Part shown: positions 8,580-20,504 of the stretch, piece after piece
How the letters are laid out: each line of letters opens with the position of its first letter
Position numbering within the stretch: the first letter of the stretch is position 1
DNA from: Ariolimax columbianus
Taxonomy: Eukaryota > Mollusca > Gastropoda > Stylommatophora > Arionidae
Assembly: GCA_036924085.1 (NCBI GenBank)
Contig: JAVGWX010000004.1
Span: 35,772,293 to 35,836,292, forward strand
Reading direction: 5' to 3'
DNA: 64,000 nt
Notes under the pieces: model-generated
The model's input: only the letters and a program-made list of their open reading frames with translations
Told to the model about the DNA's origin: nothing
Databases searched by the model: none
Made by a program: the position numbers and the translations under genes

Positions 8580-11390
8580 AATAAAACTTCATTGGATTTA
8601 CAGATGGGTCTGCATCAAATGCAACAGAGAAAGGTCGAGGGATCTTTCTGAGCCTCAAAAACAGTACACAAAGACAGCTATTAGTGGCAACTCCATTTTT
8701 AAGCAGCTTCAGAGCAGAGGGAGAGACCATGAAAACTGCAGCAGAAATGACATGAAAATATAGAGAAACAAGAAGCATTCTTCATAGATTGTGGCACTGG
8801 GGAGCTAGAAAAATACAGAGAAACAAGAAGCATTCTTCATAGATTGTGGCACTGGGGAGCTAGAAAAATACAGAGAAACAAGAAGCATTCTTCATAGATT
8901 GTGGCACTGGGGAGCTAGAAAAATACAGAGAAACAAGAAGCATTCTTCATAGATTGTGGCACTGGGGAGCTAGAAAAATACAGAGAAACAAGAAGCATTC
9001 TTCATAGATTGTGGCACTGGGGAGCTAGAAAAATACAGAGAAACAAGAAGCATTCTTCATAGATTGTGGCACTGGGGAGCTAGAAAAATACAGAGAAACA
9101 AGAAGCATTCTTCATAGATTGTGGCACTGGGGAGCTAGAAAAATACAGAGAAACAAGAAGCATTCTTCATAGATTGTGGCACTGGGGAGCTAGAAAAATA
9201 CAGAGAAACAAGAAGCATTCTTCATAGATTGTGGCACTGGGGAGCTAGAAAAATACAGAGAAACAAGAAGCATTCTTCATAGATTGTGGCACTGGGGAGC
9301 TAGAAAAATACAGAGAAACAAGAAGCATTCTTCATAGATTGTGGCACTGGGGAGCTAGAAAAATACAGAGAAACAAGAAGCATTCTTCATAGATTGTGGC
9401 ACTGGGGAGCTAGAAAAATACAGAGAAACAAGAAGCATTCTTCATAGATTGTGGCACTGGGGAGCTAGAAAAATACAGAGAAACAAGAAGCATTCTTCAT
9501 AGATTGTGGCACTGGGGAGCTAGAAAAATACAGAGAAACAAGAAGCATTCTTCATAGATTGTGGCACTGGGGAGCTAGAAAAATACAGAGAAACAAGAAG
9601 CATTCTTCATAGATTGTGGCACTGGGGAGCTAGAAAAATACAGAGAAACAAGAAGCATTCTTCATAGATTGTGGCACTGGGGAGCTAGAAAAATACAGAG
9701 AAACAAGAAGCATTCTTCATAGATTGTGGCACTGGGGAGCTAGAAAAATACAGAGAAACAAGAAGCATTCTTCATAGATTGTGGCACTGGGGAGCTAGAA
9801 AAATACAGAGAAACAAGAAGCATTCTTCATAGATTGTGGCACTGGGGAGCTAGAAAAATACAGAGAAACAAGAAGCATTCTTCATAGATTGTGGCACTGG
9901 GGAGCTAGAAAAATACAGAGAAACAAGAAGCATTCTTCATAGATTGTGGCACTGGGGAGCTAGAAAAATACAGAGAAACAAGAAGCATTCTTCATAGATT
10001 GTGGCACTGGGGAGCTAGAAAAATACAGAGAAACAAGAAGCATTCTTCATAGATTGTGGCACTGGGGAGCTAGAAAAATACAGAGAAACAAGAAGCATTC
10101 TTCATAGATTGTGGCACTGGGGAGCTAGAAAAATACAGAGAAACAAGAAGCATTCTTCATAGATTGTGGCACTGGGGAGCTAGAAAAATACAGAGAAACA
10201 AGAAGCATTCTTCATAGATTGTGGCACTGGGGAGCTAGAAAAATACAGAGAAACAAGAAGCATTCTTCATAGATTGTGGCACTGGGGAGCTAGAAAAATA
10301 CAGAGAAACAAGAAGCATTCTTCATAGATTGTGGCACTGGGGAGCTAGAAAAATACAGAGAAACAAGAAGCATTCTTCATAGATTGTGGCACTGGGGAGC
10401 TAGAAAAATACAGAGAAACAAGAAGCATTCTTCATAGATTGTGGCACTGGGGAGCTAGAAAAATACAGAGAAACAAGAAGCATTCTTCATAGATTGTGGC
10501 ACTGGGGAGCTAGAAAAATACAGAGAAACAAGAAGCATTCTTCATAGATTGTGGCACTGGGGAGCTAGAAAAATACAGAGAAACAAGAAGCATTCTTCAT
10601 AGATTGTGGCACTGGGGAGCTAGAAAAATACAGAGAAACAAGAAGCATTCTTCATAGATTGTGGCACTGGGGAGCTAGAAAAATACAGAGAAACAAGAAG
10701 CATTCTTCATAGATTGTGGCACTGGGGAGCTAGAAAAATACAGAGAAACAAGAAGCATTCTTCATAGATTGTGGCACTGGGGAGCTAGAAAAATACAGAG
10801 AAACAAGAAGCATTCTTCATAGATTGTGGCACTGGGGAGCTAGAAAAATACAGACCTAACTAAAGGAACTATAGACTATATTATTGATGCAAGAAAGTTG
10901 TAATACAGTGGCCCCGTTTCATTGCAATATTTTTTACAATGAAGAGCCTGACAGACTGTCAAGAGACAATGGAAAGCTACTTGAATTTGATAAAGAACTT
11001 ATGAAGAAGCCCACCAGGTGTTGATACAGGAACAAGTGGGGAGCAGAGAACATAGGCCATCAACCAAGTGGCGTATATTATCAGCTCAGCAGAGGTACGC
11101 AGGTAGTACTCTTTAGGCTTCGTACAGGCCACAACAGACTGAGATAACTGTTCAGCAAACTATGATAGGACATACAGATGTATGTTTCTGTGGCACTAAC
11201 AAATCACTGTTGAACATTTGCTACAAGGTGCCCAACATACGAGAAACAAAGAAGGCACATGTGGCCATCACCAATACCATTCATGGACAAGAACTATGGA
11301 GATACCAATAGCTTAGCTGCTTTCTTTAGATACATTCAAGTTAAAGTCTTTAAAGAATTTGAAGAAGAAATCAACTCCATAAAGAAATAA
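8580..11390 (+). pseudogene. Decayed Element J RNase H and C-terminal region, split by a 55-bp array
   Basis: From 8588 the plus strand reads FIGFTDGSASNATEKGRGIF then LSLKNSTQRQLLVATPFLSS and FRAEGETMKTAAEM. This aligns residue by residue with the intact-looking RNase H of Element J at 15252 (GYTDGS..., FLSLPNG..., VATGKYSSNFRAEAEAL). After the 55-bp array, 10855-11390 keeps nucleotide similarity to the rest: ACAGTGG..CC.TT.CATTG (the WVPSHC region), ..GACAGACTG.CAA.AG, CAGGCCACAACAGACTGAG, GTGGCACTAAC..., TGAACATTTGCTACAA and ATGTGGCCATCACCA. The copy has many stops and indels. It is the oldest recognisable Element J copy here, and the array is built from its own sequence. Confidence 0.88.
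8754..10854 (+). repeat. 55-bp minisatellite, 38 units, derived from an RNase H domain
   Basis: The unit contains AAACAAGAAGCATTCTTCAT then AGATTGTGGCACTGGGGAGC and TAGAAAAATACAGAG. The anchor AAACAAGAAG occurs first at 8766 and last at 10801, exactly 37 periods apart, and units 2-38 look identical. The first unit differs slightly (ATATAGAG for ATACAGAG). The left edge GAAAATATAGA (8754-8764) and right edge GAAAAATACAGA (10843-10854) are near-identical short direct repeats. They would lie about 55 bp apart if the array were collapsed to one unit. Confidence 0.97.
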
Positions 11391-12517
11391 TATTCATATT
11401 CTTTTTATCTGTGTTTTCCTTCTTACAAGGCATATGGCCACCGCTGCATTGTGCACCATACTGTAGCATGCACCAAAGCACATTGTGTTTTCTTGTAGTG
11501 GGGGTGTCTGTAGAAATGTGTGTTGTATATTATGGTTGCTAGTCCCAAACACAAACACCCTCTATAATCATCTTTATATGACATACTTAGAATTTTGCAG
11601 CAATTCAATTATTTTGCTGCCATGGATCTAGGTAGGCAATTATTGCTATTATGCAACACTGATTATAACTAAATGCATTATTATAAGATCAGATCAATAT
11701 GTCTAACAGGGTGACTACACAGATCTCATCTCAACTGCTATTTCTGGAGGCTATTATGGTATTTCTTGCCTAGCCATATTTGTTATTCCTGAAGCTTAGA
11801 ACTTTACATGATAAGGAAGGGAAATAATAACAGTTCATTGACTTTTACATTCTATAATTACTCTTTGATTTTTTGCTTGTTTTATGCTATTTTCTTCCAA
11901 TGAACACAAGCAGACCTTTTTATGTTCAAAATGTGCAAGTAACATCAGGTATATAGTTGTTTTTATATCATATTAAATCATAATATATCCATATTCCAAT
12001 TTGTATCAAAATCTGGACAATTTTATTAATCAGAAGGTTGCTTGTCCTCGCAGATCAAATGTTTTGTTATGGTTGTATAGGAGACTCATGTAGCGTTACA
12101 GATTTTAGGAGAGAAAAATGCGTGAAAATAACAATCAATAAGCAATTTAGATTTAAAAGTATAACTTTGTCATCAGTCAACATGCACTGGTTTGATCAGT
12201 TTGGGGGACTTACATGAAACAATGGAGCAACCAGTTAGATCAATAATGATAACAGTGAAATTAATCAATTAGTTCACATTTCGCTTTTTATCTACATGTG
12301 ACTTATTCAAATGTTTTGAATGCTATGACCAATGCTTACTACCAATAATATTGTTAATGAATAACCACATAATCATCTATAGATTACATTTTTACATCTA
12401 GCTTGTTTATATTTTAGGTAATTGTCACCTACTAACCGGGACTGGGGGTATTTTTTTTTTAAATACAATCAAATGTATCTGAAACTAGTTAGCCCCAATA
12501 AATCTAGTAACAGCATT
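11391..12517. other. No gene recognised (1.1 kb)
   Basis: AT-rich spacer with no motif, repeat or convincing open frame. It separates the decayed Element J from the younger copy to the right. Confidence 0.5.
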
Positions 12518-12528
12518 AGTATCCTCCC
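12518..12528 (+). repeat. Left target-site duplication of Element J copy 1
   Basis: AGTATCCTCCC, repeated at 16079-16089 directly after the (GAA)n tail. The first two bases may belong to the tail, so the duplication is 9-11 bp. Confidence 0.8.
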
Positions 12529-14827
12529 ATACCAGACCTTCCGTCTTGATAGAGAAGGTCACAAAGCAGGGGTTCTGATACTGACACGTAACTGCATACA
12601 GAGTAGCGCGGAAGCTGTCAATCACACCAGACAAGCAGAAATTGTAGGAGTCGACATAATGACACCAGAAACGAAGATCCGCATCTTCAACCTGTATGGC
12701 CCACCAAACAAAGACCTGTCGTTCTCAAGTATGGAAATCAAGGACTCCAGCTGCCTAGTAGTTGGAGACTTCAACAGCAACTCTGAGAGATGGGGATATT
12801 CGGACACAGACAACAGAGGTGACGAAGTGGAAGATTGGGAGATAGACACAAATCTCTATCTTATCAATAGGCCGGAGGATAGCCCTAGCTTCTATTCTAC
12901 AACATGGCATACCACCTCGACTCCAGACTTGGCCTTTCCCACGGTGGATATACACCACAAAATAGACCGCCAGGTGCTAAACCAATTGGCAGGTAGCGAC
13001 CACAGGCCAATTAGGCTAGAAGTTGATATGGAAGTAGGCCCCCAGGAAATAAAACCGCTCCCACGTTGGAACTATAAACGAGCCGACTGGGACAGATTTG
13101 CAATCCTGACAGATGGGCTGTGTGAAACCATCAACACACGGAATAACAATATGAAACCCATGGTGGAAAGCCTAAGCAAAGCAATAATGCAAGCAGCCAC
13201 TGAAACCATCCCAAGAGGGGCAAGGAAAAACTACAAGCCTTATTGGAATGATGAATTGCAGAAAGCGGAAGACGAAGTCTCAAATGCTAGGAACATGGCA
13301 GAGAGAGAACAATCTATGGAGGCAAATATCGCCCTCAAAGCCATCACGGCGAAATACAAATACACTCTAAACCAAATAACAAGAAAAAGTTGGAAAAACA
13401 AAACAGAAAGCCTCAATTTAGATAAAGAAGGGAACAAACTATGGAAGTTAGTCACAGCCATGAATGACGAAACTCCATTAAACAAACAAATTACCATCAA
13501 GCAGGGTGACAACATGCTCACTGGAAAAAAAACTGCAAACGCCTTTATAGATCATTATGCCAGAGCAAACCACATTGATGTTCCTACAAATAGGCATACA
13601 GACATTAACGAAGAACAAAAGAGCCACGACAATATCAAGATGGCACCAGAAGAGCACATGATGGCAAAACTAACAATGAATGAAATGGAAGAGGCCATGA
13701 GAACTCTAAAGAAAAAGAAATCGTCCGGAAAAGATGGCGTTATAAATGAAATGCTGATGGGGTTGGGCAAAACAGCAAAGAGGAAGTTACTATCAGTCCT
13801 GAACCAAAGCTGGAAAAGGGGAATTGTACCTCAGGCATGGAAAGATGCTGTAATTATACCAGTACCAAAGAAAGAAAAAGATAGAGCAGATCCAAATGGA
13901 TACAGGCCTATCAGTCTGCTGAGCTGTGTAGGAAAACTGATGGAGCGTATGATAAACACCGGACTGATGTGGCATCTGGAAGAAAAATACATACTAATTC
14001 CACAGCAAGCAGGCTTTAGACAGCACAGATCCACTGAGGATCAGATCACTCTCATAGCCCAAGAAATAGAGGCTTACCAGGAGAAAAAACACACAGTAGC
14101 GGTTTGGGTGGATTTAGAGAAGGCATTTGACAAGGTCTGGAAAAAGGGACTTAAAGTCAAGCTACGAAGAAGTGAAGTTTGTGGGAAAATGTACAGATGG
14201 ATCAGCCACTACCTCAAAAAAACAGAACAGCCAGAGTTCAAGTAGAAGGGCAGATGAGCAAAAAGGTGACACTCGAGCAGGGAGTACCCCAAGGGGGAGT
14301 ACTGTCACCCACACTCTTCCTGGTGTATATAAACGACATCTCAAAGAATATACCAAGAAGAGTCCAGAGCTCCATGTGCAGCAGACGATCTGACTATGTG
14401 GACCTCTGAAAAGAATCTCACCATAGAAAGTAATCGGATGCAGCAGGCCCTAACATCGCTGGAGGAGTGGGCGAACTCATGGCTGGTCAAAATAAATGAG
14501 GAAAAAACAACATGTACAATATTCTCGCTTTCAAACAAACCCCAAAACACCAAAATAAGTCTTAACGGCAAATACCTGCGGCCAAACAACAACCCAAACT
14601 ACCTAGGAGTCATATTTGACCGGCGCATGACATGGAAAAGTCAGATCGAGAGAAACCGAATGAGAGCCAGAGAAAGAATGGCAATCTTGAGGAAACTTGC
14701 TGGCACAAGCTGGGGAGCAGACGAGAGTATACTAAAGAAACTGTACACTGGAAGAGTGAGACCAGTTCTCGAGTATGGCATTGCGGCATGGACAACAGCA
14801 GCAAAGGCGAACCTTGACAAAAATTAG
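12529..14827 (+). pseudogene. Element J endonuclease-reverse transcriptase (frameshifted)
   Basis: The frame open from 12422 to 14245 is element-derived only after 12529; the first ~36 codons are flanking DNA. Endonuclease remnants are VVGDFNSNSERWG (around residue 113 of that frame) and AGSDHRPIRLEV (around 190). The N-terminal Asn and Glu motifs are lost by 5' truncation. RT motifs are KSSGKDGVINEML (434 on), GYRPISLLSCVGKLMER, QAGFRQHRSTEDQ and VWVDLEKAFDKVW (Asp564, Asp572). A frameshift near 14215-14245 moves the reading to GVPQGGVLSPTLFLVYINDI. A second shift near 14370 gives CAADDLTMW, where the usual aromatic-Ala-Asp-Asp box has Ala in first place. It then runs open to 14827 through YLGVIFDRRMTWKSQI and RPVLEYGIAAWTTAAK. 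Reverse transcription and target nicking would be the family function; this copy cannot do either. Confidence 0.9.
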
Positions 14828-16040
14828 CAAACTTCAAAACCAAGCCATGACAGTTTAAACAGGAGGCATGAAGTCAACGCCAATTGTAGAACTTGAAAAG
14901 ATTACAAATCTGCAATCCATGACCGACAGAAGAGACTGCAGAGCTCAGCAGCAAGCAGAGAAACTCAGAAGACTGACAGACCATCCAATGCATCAGAGAC
15001 TAAATAATTTTGGAAATGGGAAACTAAAGCGGAGAAACTTTGCAGAAATAGCCAAAGCAAAGATGAGCGAAGACCCTATGAACGCATTAACAACACCAAA
15101 GCCCATCCCTACTGTACGCAAACCTACCTGGAGGCAGTATATATTTCCAGAAGTGGTAGAAAATGTACCAAGTATTTGAAACAAGAACAGCCAGACTGAA
15201 AAAGAAAGAAGAGACATAACCCTGAGGTACATAACGAAAAACTACCCAAGCATGGACTGGACCCATGGATACACCGATGGTTCTGTAACCAACACAACAC
15301 AGAACGGAGGGGCAGGGGTATTCCTGAGCCTACCAAATGGTAGAAAAATAACACTGTCAGTGGCAACTGGAAAATACTCAAGCAATTTCAGAGCGGAGGC
15401 AGAGGCACTGAGAGCTGCAGTAGAAGAAATGGTGACAGGCAAAATAAATGAAAGCCATATAGTCCTGTTTACAGATGCCCTGGCCATAGTCACAGCACTA
15501 AAAAGCCAGAAAAATACTGAACTTAATGATTTAAGAGCAGTACTCTGTCAACTATGCCAGCAGTCCGCACCACAAAGAGTATTGGTACAGTGGGTTCCAT
15601 CCCACTGTAACATCCAAGGTGACGAGGAGGCAGACAGACTGGCAAAAGAGGGTGCAAGACTACCACAACCAGACCCTAGTGTGACCTACGAAGAGTAAAA
15701 AAGGCTTATTAGAGCTAGATACATGACCAAATGGGAAACAGAACATACTGGCTACACAAAAAACGATGCCTATTACCAGTTGAACAGAAGAGAGCAGGTA
15801 GTGGTCTTCAGACTGCGCACAGGCCACAATAGACTGAGGTACCACTTATTCAATAAATTGAAGATAGGTGGCACTGACGAATGCTCGTGTGGTACCGGGA
15901 AAATGACCGCTGAACATTTGCTGCAAAAATTGACCCACATATGAGGATCAGAGAAAGCAGATGTGGCCATCACCAGTAGCAACACTAGACAAGCTCTATG
16001 GCAGTGCCGACAGCCTCAGGATGACTGCTGCTTTTTTCGA
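14828..16040 (+). pseudogene. Element J RNase H and Cys/His C-terminal region (broken)
   Basis: After a connector (14868-15179, with stops at both ends), the RNase H domain is open at 15252-15698. The catalytic pattern is visible: GYTDGS (first Asp), NFRAEAEAL (Glu), VLFTDALAIV (second Asp) and WVPSHCNIQGDEEADRLAKE (last Asp and the SHCN loop). After a stop, 15723-15944 carries MTKWETEHTGYTKNDAYYQL, VVFRLRTGHNRLRYHLFNKL and ECSCGTGKMTAEHLLQ, a CxC...H tail of putative nucleic-acid binding. A frameshift then breaks the last stretch, which is intact in the copies at 25860 and 53521. RNase H would remove template RNA during second-strand synthesis. Confidence 0.9.
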
Positions 16041-16078
16041 AAAAATACAGGTTGATGTCTGACTGCGTACGAAGAAGA

Positions 16079-16089
16079 AGTATCCTCCC
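16079..16089 (+). repeat. Right target-site duplication of Element J copy 1
   Basis: AGTATCCTCCC following GAAGAAG; partner of 12518-12528. Confidence 0.8.
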
Positions 16090-16299
16090 TACATTTTGTA
16101 ATTACATTTGAAAGCAGATATACCATGCCCTTCTTAGGGATGAATGTGTCTACACCGATGAAAACAACTTCAATACTTAATAACGAGTTACCCTGTTCAT
16201 AAAATTCACTTTGCTATCAATGAGTAAGAAGCTCACTGTCAGTAAATCCACTATAATTATCTTTGTTAAATATATTAGCACTGTCTAAAGAAAATCCAT

Positions 16300-17400
16300 G
16301 GTACCCACAAAAACTGGAAGAAAAAGGCAGTAAATGAAACCGTGATACATGCTGAGACATATCGCTACTAAGTCTTACTGGAATAATTAATGCAAAAACA
16401 CTTGAGCAATGAATAAGGCTAATTGTTGAATCTCAGCTGAACAAAGCTCATTTTGGATTCATAAGGAAATAGGATGAACAAATACCTTATTCACCTTAAG
16501 ACAATTAAGCGAACAAGCAAAATATATGACATGCATTCAACATGACATGTATTTATCAGGAGAAAGTTTTTGGTGGGGTAGATATGAATAAACACTTGAC
16601 AATATAAACAGGACTATGGAATATAAGGACAACTATTGGAAAATATGTGTATTAAATGAATATATAAAATAAGAACAATTGATGGAATCACAGATGCTTT
16701 TGAAAATAACAATAGTGTGACAAGGATATGTGCTTTCATCATTATTGTTCAACATTTACATGGACAATGTAACAACAAAAGTCACCTAAATTGCAACACC
16801 AGAGGTGAAACTTAAAAGTTAAATCAGTACATAGACTACTCGCTGCAGACAATCACAATGTACTTGAATGAATGGAGATAAACTACAAAATGATATGAGT
16901 GTCCTTGGTACAGACTGTGCCAGATATAATATGAAGAGCAGATCAAAGTGGGAATCTATGAAGATTACCAGAACACCAGGAGGTCAAAAAAACAGAAGTG
17001 TCATCGACTTAAGTACTTCAGCTGTAGTGGCCCAAGGCCAAGGTTTGAAATAACTGGGAAGTTAAGTTTTGTTATTTTGCAGAATTACAGAATGCGAAAA
17101 CAAATGTGTAAGGAAAGTTATTACTGGCACCAGAAGAGATAAAAGTAGATGTGAAATCAGAAATAAAATATAGTGAGAACTACCCCTTGGTGCTGAATTA
17201 CTATACATTACTGCAGCATAATTTGCATGTAATGATATTTCATCTCAAGGCACAAAATCAGAGAGATGGTTCGGTCATCTCATTAGAACGCAACCTGATC
17301 AACACATCCACTGCATTCGTATAACACACGAAGATCTGTTCACAAGACACGAAGATCTTGTTTACAAGACATAAGGAAATTCACGTGGCAGATGGATAGA
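16300..17400 (+). pseudogene. Heavily decayed LINE reverse transcriptase
   Basis: In shifting frames the plus strand reads RLIVESQLNKAHFGFIRK, then IPYSPLRQLSEQAK, then VLSSLLFNIYMDNV (the LSPLLFNIYID block before the catalytic box). Later come KKQKCHRLKYFSCSG (KYLG-like block) and RWFGHLIRTQPDQH (the post-RT RxxGHxxR motif). Stops are very dense. No endonuclease or RNase H was found. It is a different lineage from Element J and CR1 here, and belongs to the general LINE-tail type. Confidence 0.65.
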
Positions 17401-17499
17401 TGATGATTATCATAATATAAGAGAAACATAAACCACAAAAACACACCACGGGCTGACAATTTGAATTCCACAACACACTCGGCCTTGCCTTTGCCAAAG

Positions 17500-17570
17500 A
17501 AAGCTACTTGCCGTCTTAACCTCCCAAACCCGCTTAACGGCACAAGTAGAGGGAAAAGTAAGTAAGTATT
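17500..17570 (+). mobile_element. Short retroelement 3' terminus
   Basis: CTTAACCTCCCAAACCCGCT then TAACGGCACAAGTAGAGGG and an AAGTAAGTAAG tail. Similar terminal strings end at about 37022 and 44310 (CGCCTAACGACACAAGTGGA type), implying a common 3' end. Confidence 0.45.
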
Positions 17571-18655
17571 GGCATCACTCTATTATACCGCCGCCTAGAA
17601 ATCAACCGATGATAGCCCATATATAAAACTGATAAAGGCCAATGTTTTCGGACACAGTAGCAGTCCACCATTCGCACGTCTGATGACATCAACCCGGATG
17701 TAAACAAAACGCCCTCATCGTTTTCAGAATTTGACCAATGGGGATTTGTGTGGAATATTGTGAGGGAGGCAGAAGGATTATGGATCGTTTAAAATATATT
17801 GATTCCAATGTAATTAGCCATTTAAAAATTTCAGGGCTTTCACTTTCACTACTTTTTTAATGTAATAACGTAACGTAGTGACTGTCTGTACTAGTAATTA
17901 GTATTTACTTAAATTAGTAGACAGGTTGGTCCTACACTTTAATTGATGATGAAAGATTAGGTAAGACTCTTACTAAGAGGTTTCTACAGAGAGTTGTACA
18001 CGGTGTCAGCAATCTAATCATGTGATGTAAATTGCTATACCAACCACATCTGCAAAAACACGCCAAGTGCTTTTTCTCAGGCATCCTTAGAGCGACATCT
18101 ACATAAATCTGATCGTAGCTTACATATGAAGCGAAGTTGAGAAGAGAAGTAAAAACTAATTTGTTGAATCAATTAAATTGTATAAGTATCAACACATACC
18201 ATCTGTTACACTGAATTAGATATCAGAGGTAGATGAGTTGATTACATAATTGATCACTGTGCAACAGGTATACCATACTCAGGTTATATTTAATAACGAC
18301 AGCAAGCAACACATTCTTCATTATTACTATGTAAAGCATCGTGGGTGCCAAAACACATCACTTGTATTAACTCCTAGACTACCTGAGCCACTTCAGGTGT
18401 TGTATGTTTGGATTCATGTTTACACAAGCCACTTAGAGTGGATAGCCATGTTAGATCTCTATTAGGAAAGTTCTTATTTTCAACTGTTATGGTCAGTTCA
18501 GGTTAGTCTCAACCGTGTTTTCTGATGCTTAGCAATAACGATACTAGTATAAACAGATCTTGATGTCATTCATATATGTCGTCACGCAACTTCTAGAACA
18601 GATGTCTCACTTCGTCACAAAAACTAAACTCACGTCAATGTTGTGTCACAAATAT
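17571..18655. other. No gene recognised (1.1 kb)
   Basis: AT-rich unique-looking sequence. An ATA microsatellite (about 18655-18675) lies at its right edge. Confidence 0.4.
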
Positions 18656-18693
18656 TTTAATAATAATAATAATAGTTGCCCACCACAAACGAA

Positions 18694-18812
18694 GATGGCA
18701 ACCGCATCAGACCTGCTACAAAATGTGTTCTCTGATGGCTGTAAAGACCAATCCGGGAACGGTACACCCAGACACATTCAGCGCACACATGCGCGAGCCG
18801 GCTGTGAAACTG
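18694..18812 (+). CDS. Possible first coding exon of an unidentified host gene
   Basis: An ATG in good context (CGAAGATGG) opens a frame MATASDLLQNVFSDGCKDQS followed by GNGTPRHIQRTHARAGCETV, then GTGAGT, a plausible splice donor, at 18813. The stretch is GC-richer than its flanks and has CpG-containing ATGCGCGAG. No domain is recognised and no downstream exon could be linked. A second open stretch at 18843-19040 (MLSLSLRDDYTICCLSTFSD...) might be another exon or chance. This is a low-confidence call resting on composition, Kozak context and the donor site only. Confidence 0.2.
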
Positions 18813-19040
18813 TTGTGAGTATTATTTTGTTTTTATGACAGCATGCTTTCGCTGAGCCTCCGCGATGATTATACTATCTGCTGTCTGAGCACCTTCAGTG
18901 ATACTAGCGCGGCAAGTGGTACGGTCGTGTGCAAGCATCTGCCAGAAGGGGACATCAGTATTGAAACATTTCAGAGACGCTTTCAAGGAGTCTCTGTACC
19001 ATTTCTTATGCTCTACTGGTCAGTGTCTGCCTGTTTGTAA

Positions 19041-19447
19041 ATTCACCAAATAACAACTGCCCGAGGATGCGCTTATCTGGCCCATATATTTTAAAGAAGA
19101 CTTATTTGTCAATGTAATATATGTCTTTATAGTTCTCATGTATTTTTAGCTTTAAATCATATGTTTCTACATTGAACGAATTTATTTAGCAATGTAACTT
19201 CTTTTGCATTGTTCTTCTAAATTGCTTTCACCACTAGTAGACCTGCAGTGACAATTAATTGTTAACTATGGAGTTGTCTATTGCGGATGCAAATAGGGAA
19301 TCAACTATGTGGTGTTTGGGAAATGTTTTTGTTATATATACGAGTTCGGCATTCATTAATGAATGCGTAGTTATCGTTTTCCGCCCACTTTTGTCGTTAA
19401 GAGACGTTTCGTCTCTTAGTCCAAGTGTGTTGCATCGTTCAGCCTGT
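19041..19447. other. No gene recognised
   Basis: AT-rich. The 70-codon open frame at 19259-19471 has no recognisable feature and overlaps the family A start. Confidence 0.4.
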
Positions 19448-19745
19448 GTTGGTGATGATGCAGCACAGTGAATGAGCTGGCATTATCAGGGTCAACGAAC
19501 CAGAGCTGACCACAACTTTTTCCGCCTCCAGGTGGCGTCACTGAAAATAGACTGTACTTACTAGTGTAGTCTGGCCAAGAGAAGAGGGATAACATTGGGA
19601 AAGCAAATTTGGTAATAATAAAAGAAAGCTGAAATTATATGTGTCATGTCAAAAGGCGCAGATGTCACAGCTTTGCTGTAAACTACAACTCAAACACCTT
19701 TTCAAGACGAACGCCGTAGAGGAAGCCGATCTGCATCTCGTTAGC
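19448..19745 (+). repeat. Family A interspersed repeat, copy A3
   Basis: Starts GATGATGCAGCACAGTGAAT, close to the start of copy A1. The body has AACCAGAGCTGACC, CGCCTCCAGGTGG, CTGGCCAAGAGAAGAGGGAT, CTGTAAACTACAACTCAAAC and the end CAAGACGAACGCCGTAGAGG. Confidence 0.7.
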
Positions 19746-19861
19746 TAAACTACCTTTTAAAAGCCTATTTCCGGAGAACGATACATGGAAGAGAAGTGTG
19801 GTCTTGGTCTGTTTGTTATTCCTGGTCAGACTAGCGTGTCAGTCCCCATAGTAATGTAGTA

Positions 19862-20320
19862 GATTCATCATCATCATGTAGCATGTCCTTTGTAGAACTT
19901 CCCTCCCATCACAGTCAACCGATATGAATCTCGTTCTGCTGTCAATCTTCTCGCCTGCTCCATGTTCATGTTTAGAGTATCATTAATATCTTGTACCAAC
20001 CGATAACTTGGTCGACCCCTGCGTCGCCTTCCATGTACCATGCCCTCCATGACCGTCCTTTCCGTGCCGAAAAATGTCAGAAACAGAACATTGTTTATGA
20101 GCCAGTTTTCTTCAACATTCAGGTCTTCTATGATAGTTTTAATTATCACTTTCTTTATCCAAGGAATTTGTAGGATTCTTCTGTAACATTTTGTTTCGAA
20201 CGCTCCAATTTTCTTCCTTGCTACTTGTGTCATAGTCCATGTCTCACACCCGTATATTGCCACAGGGAATATGCGTGTTCTCAGTATCTTCAGTTTTAGC
20301 TGCTTGTTAGATGTGCTGGA
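19862..20320 (-). pseudogene. LINE RT C-terminal tail (ATG-tailed type)
   Basis: Minus-strand open stretch of 129 codons: AIYGCETWTMTQVARKKIGA, FETKCYRRILQIPW, NVEENWLINNVLFLTFFGTE and RTVMEGMVHGRRRRGRP. This is the post-RT tail (YGxExWT, RRxLxIPW, GRxRGRPxxRxxQDI). A deletion removes part of the LKYFGH motif. Its 3' end on the minus strand is CATGCTACATGATGATGATG, the same terminus as at 6625, 31140 and 56845. Confidence 0.85.
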
Positions 20321-20504
20321 TTACGATAGCGATATTATTCCTGTGACATCACATTTCTTCAACCTCCCTCTTCCCGCCCATTTAATCAAACATGTGTGAA
20401 CCTCCTACAATCAAGTTTTTCTAACAGTTCATCCATGAGGAAAGTGAGTCTGCTGTGAGACATAATCTGTTTTTGTTGTTTGCGAATGCCCACAATGACA
20501 ATAT

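Larger units (their letters stand above)
12529..16078 (+). mobile_element. Element J copy 1: 5'-truncated endonuclease/RT/RNase H non-LTR retrotransposon
   Basis: About 3.55 kb bounded by a 9-11-bp target-site duplication. In order it carries a partial apurinic-type endonuclease, a reverse transcriptase, an RNase H domain and a Cys/His tail. It ends ...TCTGACTGCGTACGAAGAAG, i.e. a (GAA)n tail. The domain order and 3' RNase H fit the I/Jockey superfamily of LINEs; the exact clade cannot be fixed by eye. Several frameshifts and stops make it non-functional, yet long open stretches remain, so it is moderately young. Copies at 25833-26438 and 53492-53820 are almost identical at the 3' end. Confidence 0.92.

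Noticed and set aside
12422..12528. First 36 codons of the 607-codon frame as part of the transposon protein
   Set aside because: The target-site duplication at 12518-12528 shows that this is flanking DNA joined in frame by chance.
18813..18839. 27-base GT...AG intron joining the two open stretches near 18.8 kb
   Set aside because: Far too short for splicing, and the join would run into a stop.
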